From Mesorhizobium sp. M1C.F.Ca.ET.210.01.1.1 (GTDB lineage Bacteria; Pseudomonadota; Alphaproteobacteria; Rhizobiales; Rhizobiaceae): a stretch of 64,000 bases of DNA. Under the pieces are notes generated by a model. It did no database searches. It saw only the letters and a list, made by a program, of their open reading frames with translations, and was not told where the DNA came from. The position numbers and the translations under genes are program-made. The DNA lies in assembly GCF_004791585.1 (NCBI RefSeq), contig NZ_SRUU01000025.1, positions 1 to 64,000 on the forward strand. The letters are read 5' to 3'. How positions within the stretch are numbered: position 1 is the stretch's first letter; each line of letters opens with the position of its first letter. Positions 7,895 through 16,338 of this stretch are shown piece after piece.

Positions 7895-8827
7895 TCAGGC
7901 CGCCTTCGCTTCCTCGTGCGGAGCCGCGAGATCGTCGCGCGCCTTGCGCGCGAGCTTCCTGGCCGAGCGCTTGGGGCTGTCGCCGAACAATTCGGCGGCC
8001 TCGGTGAGGCAGGCCTTGCCGAGGCTCTTTTCCGAACGCTTCAGGAGCTTGCGCAGAAGCTTCGTGTCGCCGGGCGGGCCGAGCGGCTCGCCGTCGGCGG
8101 CGAGCAGGGCGCGCATGACGAAGACGTCATGCAGCTCGCCCAGCAGCTCGCCAAGCTTGTCGACCGCCTTGCGGCGTGCCTTGATCGGCGTCGGCCACAG
8201 GCGGCCGAGCAGCGACAGGTGCATCGAGTGGGTTTTCGCCGCCTTGCGCAGATCGTGAAAGTCATCGGCCTCGCCGCGCGAGCCGGCCTTGTCCAGCGCC
8301 TTTTTGGCCCGCCGCAAGGTGGCGCGGGCGCCGTCGGCCAGGATGTCCGCCGCCTGCTCGGGCTGGTCGGGCAGGGACAGCCCGTCGATACGCTCCAGCC
8401 CTTCCCGGCAGGCGGCTTCCGCCGCGTTGATGGCGGCGTCGAGACCGGGACCGGCGTGAAGCTCGTGCTGGCGCAGCACCAGCCGATCGCGGACGGCGTC
8501 GAGGCCACCGCCGGCGGTCTGCTCCGGGAAGGCATCGGCCAGACGGTCGACGGTCTCGATGAGAGCGGTCGCCTCGCGCGGGCCCGCCAGCAGCGCCGAG
8601 ACCTGCTTGTAGCATTCGTTCTCGGTCTGGCAGAACGGTTCGTCACCGGAACGAACCAGCCGCAGCAAGGCCCGCACGTTCTTCAGCCGCTTGCGGCACT
8701 TGTGCAGCCCCTGCTCCGGCTTGTCGCGCGCCGTCTCAAGATGGCCGAGCGCCTTGCCGATCTCGTCGGCCAATATGCGCCTAACCTCGCCGGTCAGCGG
8801 CAAGCGCGGATCGATGCGAAAGCTCAT
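7895..8827 (-). CDS. CHAD-domain protein
   Basis: Encodes 310 residues that are almost entirely a CHAD domain: helical, with conserved histidines and basic residues, e.g. LHKCRKRLKNVRALLRLVR near residue 40 and FHDLRKAAKTHSMHLSLLGRLW further on. CHAD domains bind inorganic polyphosphate and are typically fused to, or encoded beside, CYTH domains. Its ATG overlaps the stop of the upstream CYTH gene (ATGA), so the two are translationally coupled. The pair probably acts on polyphosphate or triphosphate, but no activity is proven. Confidence 0.85.
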   Translation of the reverse strand: MSFRIDPRLPLTGEVRRILADEIGKALGHLETARDKPEQGLHKCRKRLKNVRALLRLVRSGDEPFCQTENECYKQVSALLAGPREATALIETVDRLADAFPEQTAGGGLDAVRDRLVLRQHELHAGPGLDAAINAAEAACREGLERIDGLSLPDQPEQAADILADGARATLRRAKKALDKAGSRGEADDFHDLRKAAKTHSMHLSLLGRLWPTPIKARRKAVDKLGELLGELHDVFVMRALLAADGEPLGPPGDTKLLRKLLKRSEKSLGKACLTEAAELFGDSPKRSARKLARKARDDLAAPHEEAKAA

Positions 8828-9297
8828 GCGGCGATCTCCGGAATCCCCCCGAGGGCCAGCGACGCGTTGTAGAACCTCGACTCGCTGGTGACCTCGCGAC
8901 CGAGCCAGTCGGGCAGCATTTCGTCAGGTACGTCCTCCGGCGTCTCCAGCTCCGCGACCACGAGCCCCGAGAGCACTCCGCCGAATACATCGACTTCATA
9001 GAGATAGCCGCGGTGTCTAACATGGTGGCGTGTCTTCTCGATGACACGCCCGATGGCAAAAGCCATCATCTCCTCGGCATCGGCGAGCGGGATCGGGAAT
9101 TCGAATTCGTCGCGCTCGCGCGCCCTGTCGCCGAACTTGAGTGTCAGTTGCGCCGAAGCACCGTCGCTGATGCGCACACGCACCGTGCGCCCGGGCGCGG
9201 CGGCGAGGTAAAACTGGCGAATGCGGATTTCCGCCTCGACCAGATGGCGCCAGGCGTTGCCGGAGACCAGGAACTTGCGCTCGACTTCCTTGCCCAT
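8824..9297 (-). CDS. CYTH-domain (triphosphate tunnel) protein
   Basis: Encodes 157 residues starting MGKEVERKFLV, which contains the ExExK signature (E4, E6, K8) of the triphosphate tunnel metalloenzyme superfamily. These enzymes hydrolyse inorganic triphosphate or other triphosphates in an eight-stranded tunnel, or make thiamine triphosphate or cAMP. The size and the following CHAD gene point to the inorganic triphosphatase branch. The stop overlaps the CHAD start by 4 bases. The start lies 59 bases from the perfect palindrome at 9356-9381, which could influence both divergent units. Confidence 0.85.
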   Translation of the reverse strand: MGKEVERKFLVSGNAWRHLVEAEIRIRQFYLAAAPGRTVRVRISDGASAQLTLKFGDRARERDEFEFPIPLADAEEMMAFAIGRVIEKTRHHVRHRGYLYEVDVFGGVLSGLVVAELETPEDVPDEMLPDWLGREVTSESRFYNASLALGGIPEIAA

Positions 9298-9355
9298 GGC
9301 CGCGCACTAAAGCGTGCGGGGACGGACATGGCAAGCCGAGTCGGGATTCAATTTG

Positions 9356-9381
9356 ACTTTAATCAATCGATTGATTAAAGT
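9356..9381. promoter_or_regulatory. Perfect 26-bp palindrome, likely TetR/CecR operator
   Basis: Every base of this 26-bp site pairs with its partner; the centre is AATCAATCGATTGATT. It ends 6 bases before the ATG of the TetR gene, so the bound protein would cover the ribosome-binding region and probably the promoter. The position and perfect symmetry fit an autoregulatory TetR operator (inference). Confidence 0.8.
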
Positions 9382-9387
9382 GGCTTC

Positions 9388-10092
9388 ATGAGCAAGCAGA
9401 CGAACGCCAAACGGCCGCAACGCGAAGCCTCTCCCGCAGACCAGACACGCGCGGCGCTCGTCCATGCCGCGCTCAAGCTGTTCGGGCGGCAGGGTTTCGA
9501 CGGCACTTCGACGCGCGAGATCGCAGCCGAGGCCAAGGCCAATATCGGCTCCATCGCCTATCACTTCGGCGGCAAGGAAGGCCTGCGCGCCGCCGCCGCC
9601 GACTTCATCGTCGAGACCATCCAGGGGGTCGCCGGCCAGGCGCTCGGCGCACCCCAGGCGACTACCCCCTCAAACCCGGAAGCCGCGCGGGCACAGCTCT
9701 TTGCGGCGCTGGAGCGGATGGTCGGCTTTGTCGTGGCAAGCCCACAGGCCGGCGAGATCGTACAATTCGTACTCCGCGAGCTGTCCCACCCGACGGCAGC
9801 ACTCGACCGCATCTATGCCGGCGTGTTCGAACCGACGCACCGTCGGCTTTGCCAGATCTGGGAGCAGGCCACCGGCGAGCCGGCCGAGAGCGAGGCCACC
9901 AGGCTCACCGTGTTCACCATGATCGGCCAGGTCATCTATTTCCGCATCGGACGCGAGGCGGTGCTGCGCAGGATGGGCTGGCGCGAGATCGGCGACAAGG
10001 AGGCCGCCAAGGTCGTGGCGGTCGCGACCGACAACCTCAGGGCAATGCTGGCGGCGCGCGATCCGGCCGCCGGCAAGAAGGGCAGATCATGA
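9388..10092 (+). CDS. cecR: TetR-family regulator, CecR/YbiH-like
   Basis: Encodes 234 residues: an N-terminal TetR DNA-binding domain (about 20-65, GFDGTSTREIAAEAKANIGSIAYHFGGKEGL) and a C-terminal domain resembling DUF1956 of E. coli CecR. CecR controls the ybhGFSR export genes and a rhlE helicase in E. coli. Here the regulator sits directly before HlyD-ABC-permease genes, the same functional set, and overlaps the next start (ATGA). The perfect palindrome 6 bases upstream is the obvious operator. The leader leaves no room for a classical Shine-Dalgarno outside the operator arm (AAAGTGG). Confidence 0.8.
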   Translation: MSKQTNAKRPQREASPADQTRAALVHAALKLFGRQGFDGTSTREIAAEAKANIGSIAYHFGGKEGLRAAAADFIVETIQGVAGQALGAPQATTPSNPEAARAQLFAALERMVGFVVASPQAGEIVQFVLRELSHPTAALDRIYAGVFEPTHRRLCQIWEQATGEPAESEATRLTVFTMIGQVIYFRIGREAVLRRMGWREIGDKEAAKVVAVATDNLRAMLAARDPAAGKKGRS

Positions 10093-11054
10093 GTTTTCTT
10101 TGTGCGCTGCCGCTCGCGGCCCAGTTGTTCAGCGCTTGCGCGCCGCCCGCGCCGCTCGCCGTCGGCTATGTCGAGGGCGAATATGTGCTGCTCGCGCCGA
10201 TCGAGGTCGCGCAGGTGACGACGGTCGGCGTCAAGCGCGGCGATCGGGTGACGCCAGGCATGCCGGTCGCCACACTGGAAGACGCCGACGCCGAAATTGC
10301 CGTGGTCCAGGCTCAAGCCGCGCTCGCCCAGGCGCAGGCGCAGCTTGCGGACCTGCAGGTGGGCAAGCGGCCGGACGAGATCGCCGTGCTCAAGGCGCAA
10401 GTGGACATGGCCAAGGCGCAGGCCGCGGACGCCAAGCGCAAATACGATCGCGCCAGCGACCTCTACAGGCGCGGCACCGGCACGCAGGCCGACTACGACA
10501 CGGCTTCGGCTTCGCTGGAGACGGCCAACGCGCAGGTCGGCCAGGCCGAGGCCAACCTCGCCGTCGGCGGACTGCCGGGGCGGCCGGAGACGATCAAGGC
10601 CGCAGAGAACCAGGTCCAGCAGGCGCAATCGGAGCTGGGGCAGGCGCGATGGCGGCTGTCCAAGCGCGTTCTGGCGGCGCCTTCGGCCGGCCGCGTCAAC
10701 GATGTCATCCGCAATCCGGGCGACACCGCCGGACCGACCGCGCCGGTGATCTCGGTGCTGCCGGACGGCGCGGTGAAGCTCAGCGTCTACGTACCGGAGA
10801 CCGCTTTCTCCTCGGTGAAGGTCGGCACACTGCTCAGCGTGCGTTGCGACGGCTGCGGGCCGGATCTCAAGGCGCGCGTCAGCTATGTGTCGCCCGATCC
10901 GGAGTTCACCCCGCCGGTGATCTATTCGCTTCAGAACCGGCAGAAGCTGGTCTATCTCGTCGAGGCACGGCCGGAAGGCGATGCCAGCCGGCTGCAGCCA
11001 GGCCAGATCGTCGACGTCGACCTCGCGGACATCGGGGCGGACCTCCCAAAATGA
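10089..11054 (+). CDS. HlyD-family periplasmic adaptor (YbhG-like)
   Basis: Encodes 321 residues. After a short hydrophobic N-terminus (a signal or lipoprotein-like anchor, LFSAC, with non-ideal lipobox) comes a biotinyl-lipoyl-like strand set (VKRGDRVTPGMPVATLEDADAEI), a long alpha-helical hairpin rich in Ala/Gln (about 60-190) and a beta-barrel segment (LAAPSAGRVNDVIRNPGDTA). Such adaptors link an inner-membrane ABC exporter to an outer-membrane channel. It starts inside the stop of the TetR gene and ends inside the start of the ABC ATPase gene, both ATGA overlaps. No TolC-like gene is in the cluster. Confidence 0.88.
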   Translation: MSFLCALPLAAQLFSACAPPAPLAVGYVEGEYVLLAPIEVAQVTTVGVKRGDRVTPGMPVATLEDADAEIAVVQAQAALAQAQAQLADLQVGKRPDEIAVLKAQVDMAKAQAADAKRKYDRASDLYRRGTGTQADYDTASASLETANAQVGQAEANLAVGGLPGRPETIKAAENQVQQAQSELGQARWRLSKRVLAAPSAGRVNDVIRNPGDTAGPTAPVISVLPDGAVKLSVYVPETAFSSVKVGTLLSVRCDGCGPDLKARVSYVSPDPEFTPPVIYSLQNRQKLVYLVEARPEGDASRLQPGQIVDVDLADIGADLPK

Positions 11055-11971
11055 GCGTCATCGACGTCCACGGGCTGGTCAAGCGCTTCGGCGACAAGAC
11101 CGTCGTCGACCATGTGACGATGACGGTGGCCGAAGGCGAGATCGTCGGTTTCCTCGGGCCGAACGGCTCGGGCAAGACGACGACCATCCGCATCATGTGC
11201 GGGCTTCTGACGCCGGACGAGGGCGAGGGCACGGTACTCGGTTTCGACATCCGCTCCGACTCGCTCAGGATCAAGCGCGAAGTCGGCTACATGACGCAGA
11301 AATTCTCCTACTACGAGGATCTGACGATCGGCGAGAACCTCGAATTCGTGGCGCGGCTCTACCAGCTGAAGCCGGTCGAGGACTATGTGTCGCGGACGCT
11401 GCAGGAGCTTGGCCTGGCAACGCGCCGCAACCAGCTCGCCGGCACGCTCTCCGGCGGCTGGAAGCAGCGGCTGGCACTCGCTGCCTGCATCATGCACAAG
11501 CCGAAGCTGCTTCTGCTCGACGAGCCAACGGCGGGCGTCGACCCGAAGGCCCGCCGCGAGTTCTGGGACGAGATCCACAGGCTGGCGAGCGGCGGGCTGA
11601 CGGTGCTGGTCTCCACCCATTACATGGACGAGGCCGAGCGCTGCCACCGCATCAGCTACATCTCCTACGGCAAGCTGCTGGCCACCGGCACGGTGGACGA
11701 GGTGGTCAAGAATGCCGGGCTGACCACCTTCGTCGTGCAGGGACCGCGGCTCGACCGCGTGGCCGAAGCGCTGGAGGGCCGACCGGGCGTCGACCAGGTG
11801 GCGCCGTTCGGCGCCACGCTGCATGTCGTCGGCTCCGACAGGGCGGCGCTGGAAAAGGCGCTTGGCGATGTCGAGAAGGAGCACAAGGGGGTGACGGTGA
11901 CGCCAGGCGAGACCAGCCTGGAAGACGTGTTCATCCAATTCATGGCCGGCTCGAAGGACAACATGACATGA
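11051..11971 (+). CDS. ABC exporter ATP-binding protein (YbhF-like)
   Basis: Encodes 306 residues with one nucleotide-binding domain. Walker A is GPNGSGKTT (36-44), the signature is LSGGWKQR (Trp where many have Gln), Walker B is LLLLDEP and the switch His lies in VSTHYMDEAE. The C-terminal ~90 residues are a DUF4162-like tail common in exporter ATPases. E. coli YbhF is a two-NBD protein, whereas this one has a single NBD and would dimerise. It is coupled to both neighbours by ATGA overlaps and powers export with the permease encoded next. Confidence 0.9.
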   Translation: MSVIDVHGLVKRFGDKTVVDHVTMTVAEGEIVGFLGPNGSGKTTTIRIMCGLLTPDEGEGTVLGFDIRSDSLRIKREVGYMTQKFSYYEDLTIGENLEFVARLYQLKPVEDYVSRTLQELGLATRRNQLAGTLSGGWKQRLALAACIMHKPKLLLLDEPTAGVDPKARREFWDEIHRLASGGLTVLVSTHYMDEAERCHRISYISYGKLLATGTVDEVVKNAGLTTFVVQGPRLDRVAEALEGRPGVDQVAPFGATLHVVGSDRAALEKALGDVEKEHKGVTVTPGETSLEDVFIQFMAGSKDNMT

Positions 11972-13116
11972 AGGATGGCTTGAGAGCGGTCTTTTCCTTC
12001 GCGAGGCTCGGCGCGCTCTTGATCAAGGAGTTCATCCAGATGCGGCGCGACCGCATCACCTTCGCCATGATGCTGGGCGTGCCCTTGCTGCAGCTCGTGC
12101 TGTTCGGCTTTGCCATCAACAACGATCCCAAGAGCCTGCCGACGGCGCTGGTGGCAATGAGCAACGACCAGTATACACGCGCCATGGTCTCCGCCCTGCG
12201 GATGACCGGCTACTACCGCTTCGACCATGTGTCCGAAAGCGCGGCCGAGGCCGAAATGCTGATGGCCAAGGGTGCCGTCTTGTTCGTCGTCACCATCCCG
12301 GCCGACTTTGCCCGGCGCGTCGAGCGCGGCGACAGCCCTCAGATCCTGATCGAGGCCGACGCGACGGATCCGTCGGCGGCAAGCGGCGCCATTTCGACGC
12401 TGAGCAAGGTGGCGAGCCAGGCGCTGCTGCGCGCCCAGGGCATGCAGGCGACCGCTGCCGAAACCGCCAAGCAGCAGCTGCAGGTGGTGGTGCACCAGCG
12501 CTACAATCCCGAAGGCATCTCGCAATACAACATCGTGCCCGGCCTGCTCGGCGTCATCCTGCAGATGACCATGGTGATGATGACGGCGATGGCGCTGACC
12601 CGCGAGACCGAGCGCGGGACGATGGAGAATCTGCTCGCCATGCCGTCAAGCCCGACTGAGATCATGCTGGGCAAGGTGCTGCCCTTCCTTGTCGTCGGCG
12701 CCGTGCAGGTGACGGTGGTGCTGGCGGCGGCGAAGCTCTTGTTCGGCGTCCCCTTTGTCGGCAGTCTGACGCTGCTGCTTTCATCGGTGCTCGTCTTCGT
12801 GCTCTCGCTGGTGCTGCTCGGCTACACGATCTCGACCCTGGCCCGCTCGCAGATGCAGGCTATGCAGCTCACCTTCTTCTTCTTCCTGCCGTCGCTGCTG
12901 CTCTCTGGCTTCATGTTCCCTTATCGGGGCATGCCGGGCTGGGCGCAGATCTTGGGCGAGATCTTCCCGCTGACGCATTTCCTGCGCATCACGCGCGCCG
13001 TCATGCTGAAGGGCGCCGACTTCAACGCGGTCGCCGCCGAGGTCGGCTGGCTGGCGGTGTTCGTGGTGACCTTCGCCGGCGCCGCCCTGCTGCGCTTCCG
13101 GCGGACGCTGGACTGA
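11968..13116 (+). CDS. ABC-2 type exporter permease (YbhS/YbhR-like)
   Basis: Encodes 382 residues with the ABC-2 layout: one N-terminal membrane helix (VPLLQLVLFGFAI), a large periplasmic domain (about 50-185) and five C-terminal helices including MTMVMMTAMALTRETERGTMENLLAMP, the hallmark turn of this family. E. coli has two permeases (YbhS, YbhR); only one follows here, so a homodimer is likely. Last gene of the cecR-like operon; no clear terminator hairpin follows, only a short repeat fragment. Confidence 0.9.
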   Translation: MKDGLRAVFSFARLGALLIKEFIQMRRDRITFAMMLGVPLLQLVLFGFAINNDPKSLPTALVAMSNDQYTRAMVSALRMTGYYRFDHVSESAAEAEMLMAKGAVLFVVTIPADFARRVERGDSPQILIEADATDPSAASGAISTLSKVASQALLRAQGMQATAAETAKQQLQVVVHQRYNPEGISQYNIVPGLLGVILQMTMVMMTAMALTRETERGTMENLLAMPSSPTEIMLGKVLPFLVVGAVQVTVVLAAAKLLFGVPFVGSLTLLLSSVLVFVLSLVLLGYTISTLARSQMQAMQLTFFFFLPSLLLSGFMFPYRGMPGWAQILGEIFPLTHFLRITRAVMLKGADFNAVAAEVGWLAVFVVTFAGAALLRFRRTLD

Positions 13117-13144
13117 GCGTTTCTACAGTGCACACCCTTTTCAT

Positions 13145-13173
13145 GTCGGCGGGACAGCGGGGGGCGCGAAGGA
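13145..13173. repeat. Fragment of the 'ggcgggacagcg' intergenic repeat
   Basis: The sequence gtcggcgggacagcg joined to gggggcgcgaagga looks like the two ends of the repeat family seen at 54777-54850, 61734-61784 and 61871-61920, with the middle lost. It lies between convergent genes. Confidence 0.45.
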
Positions 13174-13203
13174 ACGCGGCGATCCCTGCGTGCGGGCCGT
13201 AGC

Positions 13204-14179
13204 CTATGCCGCCGCCATGATTTCCGCATAAGTGCTGAAATCGACATTGCCGCCGGAAAGCACCACGGCCACGCATTTGCCGGCGAGGTCGATCTCGCCG
13301 GAAGCGAGCGCGGCGAGCGCAACGCAGCCGCCCGGCTCGACCACCAGCTTCAGATGGACCATGGCGTCGCGCATCGCCTGCGCTGCCGCCTTGTCGGAGA
13401 CGGCGATGGCGCCGGCGAGATTCCTGCGGTTGATCTCGAACGTGATGGCGCCGGGTTCGGCGGTGAGAAGCGCGTCGCAGATCGAGGTGTGGCCGGGCTC
13501 GTTCGAGACCCTTTCGCCCTTGGCGAGCGAGCGGCGCGTGTCGTCGAAATGTTCCGGCTCGACCGCCCAGACAGCGGTCTGCGGCGAGGCGTCCTTGACG
13601 GCGACGGAAATGCCGCTCGACAGACCTCCGCCGCCGCAACACGACGACAGCGTCGAGGCTGACGTTCAGCGCCTCCGCCTGCCGCATCAGCTCCAGCCCG
13701 ATCGTGCCCTGGCCGGCAATGATGGCCGGATCGTCGAAGGGCGGCACCAGCACCATGCCCTTCTCGATATAGGGGCGGACGACAGTCATGCGATCGTCCT
13801 TGTAGCGGTCGAACGGCACCACCTCGGCGCCCATCTTGCGGACATTGCCCACCTTGAGCGCCGGCGCGTCGACGGGCATGGCAATGACCGCCTTGACGCC
13901 GAACATGGCGGCCGAAGCGGCGACACCTTGGGCGTGATTGCCGGAAGAGAACGCAACGACGCCGCGGCCGCGCTCTTCTTCGGTTAGCGACGACAATTTG
14001 TTGTAGGCGCCGCGGATCTTGAACGAGCCGGTGCGCTGCAGCGTTTCGGGCTTGAACAGGATGCGGCCGCCATAGCGCTTGTTAAGCTCCGGCGATTCGA
14101 TGAGCGGCGTTTCGACGACCAGGCCGGAAAGCCGCGCGGCGGCGGCGCGGATGTCGGAGATGCCGGGGAGGGTGGTCAT
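13204..14179 (-). pseudogene. Threonine/serine dehydratase-like PLP enzyme, frameshifted
   Basis: Residues 1 to about 175 read as a fold-type II PLP enzyme (GSFKIRGAYN with the Schiff-base lysine, FSSGNHAQGVA). At position 13639 the frame breaks inside the Gly-rich phosphate loop: VVV is followed by one stray base before CGGGGL. Downstream, another frame continues the protein to a TAG at 13204 (…YAEIMAAA). The total length is 976 bases, 2 short of a whole number of codons, so a 2-bp deletion restores a 325-residue protein. It is either a recent pseudogene or a sequencing error. Intact homologues deaminate threonine or serine. Start ATG 14179. Confidence 0.8.
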
Positions 14180-14363
14180 GGGCGTGGCCTCGTGAAGAAC
14201 TGGACCGCCCATGGTGCACGGAAATTGTCCCGGTGCGCCAACGAAAAGATGTGACGGAGACAATGTTGGCGAGTGACGGTCGCGTTGGCGCTTCCCGGCC
14301 CTCCGCTATGGCTCCGGGCGTTCGCCGCTCGAAAAGCCCATTCGGGCGCTTTTCGACCGCTCC

Positions 14364-14687
14364 TCACCCCAGCAGCGTGCGCGTCCTCTTCTTGCCGCCG
14401 AGCTTGCGCCAGCTGTTGAAGCGGTGGGTGGCGGCGGCAAACGAAATCTTCATCTGCTGGGCGACCGTATAGCGTGACTTGCCCTCGTCGAACATGCGGT
14501 AGCAGCATTCGACGCCTTCCTCGGTCAGCTTGCCGTCCAGAGTCTTGTTGTGCGGATTGGCGGGATCGAATTTTTCCGTCTGCTGCTCGACGAGGCCCTT
14601 GAGGCGCTGCAGGTCGGCCTCGATGCTGGCGATGAGATCGAGAACGGGTTTTACGTCGAATGCGTGCGGGGGCTGCTTGTCCGTCAT
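14364..14687 (-). CDS. Conserved small protein with HTH-like C-terminus
   Basis: Encodes 107 residues from ATG 14687, preceded by AAGGAACAAGG. The N-terminal half is helical and charged (PVLDLIASIEADLQRLKGLVEQQ, possible coiled coil). The C-terminal half (DEGKSRYTVAQQMKISFAAATHRFNSWRKLGG) resembles a helix-turn-helix of a resolvase or MerR-like fold. I do not recognise a named family. It lies between the frameshifted dehydratase and mbfA, divergent from the latter with the Irr-like box between them, so it might share that control. Confidence 0.65.
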   Translation of the reverse strand: MTDKQPPHAFDVKPVLDLIASIEADLQRLKGLVEQQTEKFDPANPHNKTLDGKLTEEGVECCYRMFDEGKSRYTVAQQMKISFAAATHRFNSWRKLGGKKRTRTLLG

Positions 14688-14818
14688 CCCTTGTTCCTTA
14701 GTTACTGGCTGGTCACCCATATAGGTGAACATTCGGCAATAATGAAGAGCGGGGAACGCTGGATCGGCGAATTCTGGCTGCCACACGACGTCCGTGATTG
14801 ACCCTCGGCACGCGAGTG

Positions 14819-14845
14819 CCTAGTTTAGAATAATTCTAATCTAGG
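14819..14845. promoter_or_regulatory. Irr/ICE-like palindrome upstream of mbfA
   Basis: A 27-bp inverted repeat with a single mismatched pair; its core is TTAGAATAATTCTAA (14825-14839) and the outer arms are CCTAG and CTAGG. The core matches the iron control element recognised by Irr in rhizobia (TTTAGAA-N3-TTCTAAA type) at nearly all positions. It ends 11 bases before the mbfA start and overlaps its Shine-Dalgarno region (AGGGTGA), which suits repression under low iron. Confidence 0.75.
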
Positions 14846-14856
14846 GTGATTTCCTC

Positions 14857-15840
14857 ATGCTTTCCCGTGTTTTCGGCTTCGGCCGCCGCTCCTTCGATTC
14901 GCTGTCGGAGCAGGAGATCCTGGCGCTGGCGATCTCTTCCGAAGAGGATGACGGGCGCATCTATCGCGCCTATGCCGATGGACTGGCGCAGGACTTTCCG
15001 CAATCGGCCAAGGTGTTCGAGGCGATGGCGGAGGAGGAAGACGGCCATCGCGATTCCCTGATCGAGCTGCATCGCAAGCGTTTCGGCGAGCGCATTCCGC
15101 TGATTCGCCGCGAGCATGTGAGGGGCTATTACGAGCGCAAGCCCGACTGGCTGGTGCGGCCGCTCGGCATCGAGCATGTGCGCCGCCAGGCCGAGGAAAT
15201 GGAGCGGCAGGCCTACCGCTTCTATGTCGAGGCGGCCAAGCGCACGACCGATGCCTCGACCCGCAAACTGCTTGACGAGCTGGCCGCGGCCGAGCTCGGC
15301 CATGAGAATTCCGCACACGAACTGGAGCAGGCGCATGTCCCGGGCGCGGTGAAGGAGGAGGAAGCGAGCGCCGAGCAGCGCCAGTTCATCCTCACTTATG
15401 TGCAGCCGGGACTGGCCGGGCTGATGGACGGCTCGGTGTCGACACTGGCGCCGATCTTCGCCGCCGCCTTTGCCACGCACGCCACGTTCCAGACCTTCCT
15501 CGTCGGCCTCGCCGCTTCGATCGGCGCCGGCATCTCGATGGGCTTCACCGAAGTGGCGTCCGACGACGGCAAGCTGTCGGGCCGCGGCTCGCCGGTGAAG
15601 CGGGGCCTCACCGTCGGCGTCATGACGACGCTGGGCGGGCTCGGCCACGCGCTGCCCTACCTCATCCCCTATTTCTGGACGGCAACCATCGTCGCGGCGA
15701 TCGTGGTGTTCTTCGAGCTGTGGGCGATCGCCTTCATCCAGAACCGCTACATGCAGACGCCGTTCTGGCGCGCCGCCTTCCAGGTGGTGCTGGGCGGCGC
15801 GCTGGTGTTCGGCGCGGGGGTGCTGATCGGGAATGCGTAG
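14857..15840 (+). CDS. mbfA: Membrane-bound ferritin-like iron exporter MbfA
   Basis: Encodes 327 residues: an N-terminal erythrin/ferritin-like diiron domain (about 10-165, with SSEEDDGRIY, MAEEEDGHRD and ELGHENSAHE supplying carboxylate and His ligands) joined to a C-terminal VIT1/CCC1-like membrane domain (about 175-327, e.g. GLAGLMDGSVSTLAPIFAAA). This architecture defines MbfA, which exports iron and protects against iron and peroxide stress in Bradyrhizobium and Agrobacterium, where Irr represses it. The near-perfect ICE-like palindrome immediately upstream fits the same control. Confidence 0.92.
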   Translation: MLSRVFGFGRRSFDSLSEQEILALAISSEEDDGRIYRAYADGLAQDFPQSAKVFEAMAEEEDGHRDSLIELHRKRFGERIPLIRREHVRGYYERKPDWLVRPLGIEHVRRQAEEMERQAYRFYVEAAKRTTDASTRKLLDELAAAELGHENSAHELEQAHVPGAVKEEEASAEQRQFILTYVQPGLAGLMDGSVSTLAPIFAAAFATHATFQTFLVGLAASIGAGISMGFTEVASDDGKLSGRGSPVKRGLTVGVMTTLGGLGHALPYLIPYFWTATIVAAIVVFFELWAIAFIQNRYMQTPFWRAAFQVVLGGALVFGAGVLIGNA

Positions 15841-16266
15841 CTACTGCAGTTTCGCGGATGAAGGGCGGAGACCAAGCAGATCGAGCACACGCTCAATCTT
15901 CCGCGGTCTAAGACCCGACGTTTGCTCAATCCAGTCGGCAAGTTTCCAGCCGTGTGGATTGCAATCGGTCTTGGCTCCGTGCCTCAAAAGCCACCGTATA
16001 AACGGCTCATGTCCTGCGTGTGCGGCCAGAGACAGAGCCGTCTCGCCAAAGTCATTCGACGCGTGAAGCTCTGCTCCGTGAGAAAAGAGCAACTCGCCAA
16101 TAGCTGTATCGCCTTCGATGGCTGTAAGCATGAGGAGCGACCAAGAAAACTGGTTGGTCAGATTTGCATCGAGCCCGTTGTCGAGCGCATGCCTCAGGCC
16201 GAGAATGTCCGATCTCTTGATAAGCCGGTGAACTTCTTCGAAGCTTAGTGGTTCGGTGCTCGTCAT
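15841..16266 (-). CDS. Ankyrin-repeat protein
   Basis: Encodes 141 residues from ATG 16266; the longer TTG start at 16305 is less likely. About three ankyrin repeats are visible, e.g. LRHALDNGLDANLTNQFSW, GELLFSHGAELHASNDFG and TALSLAAHAGHEPFIRWLLRHGA. Ankyrin repeats mediate protein binding; there is no signal peptide and no other domain. Base composition is visibly less GC-rich than both neighbours, and codon choice is less biased, which suggests separate acquisition. Its stop abuts the mbfA stop (convergent). Function unknown. Confidence 0.8.
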   Translation of the reverse strand: MTSTEPLSFEEVHRLIKRSDILGLRHALDNGLDANLTNQFSWSLLMLTAIEGDTAIGELLFSHGAELHASNDFGETALSLAAHAGHEPFIRWLLRHGAKTDCNPHGWKLADWIEQTSGLRPRKIERVLDLLGLRPSSAKLQ

Positions 16267-16338
16267 AGTACCCAAGCTATGCACCGTTGGAGACCGCCTA
16301 GACAACCGGTAATCTTCACTACGTCGCAGACCTAGAAT

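Noticed and set aside
14329..14356. Hairpin TCGAAAAGC/GCTTTTCGA as an intrinsic terminator
   Set aside because: The 9-bp stem is real but no T-run follows on either strand, so terminator function is not supported.
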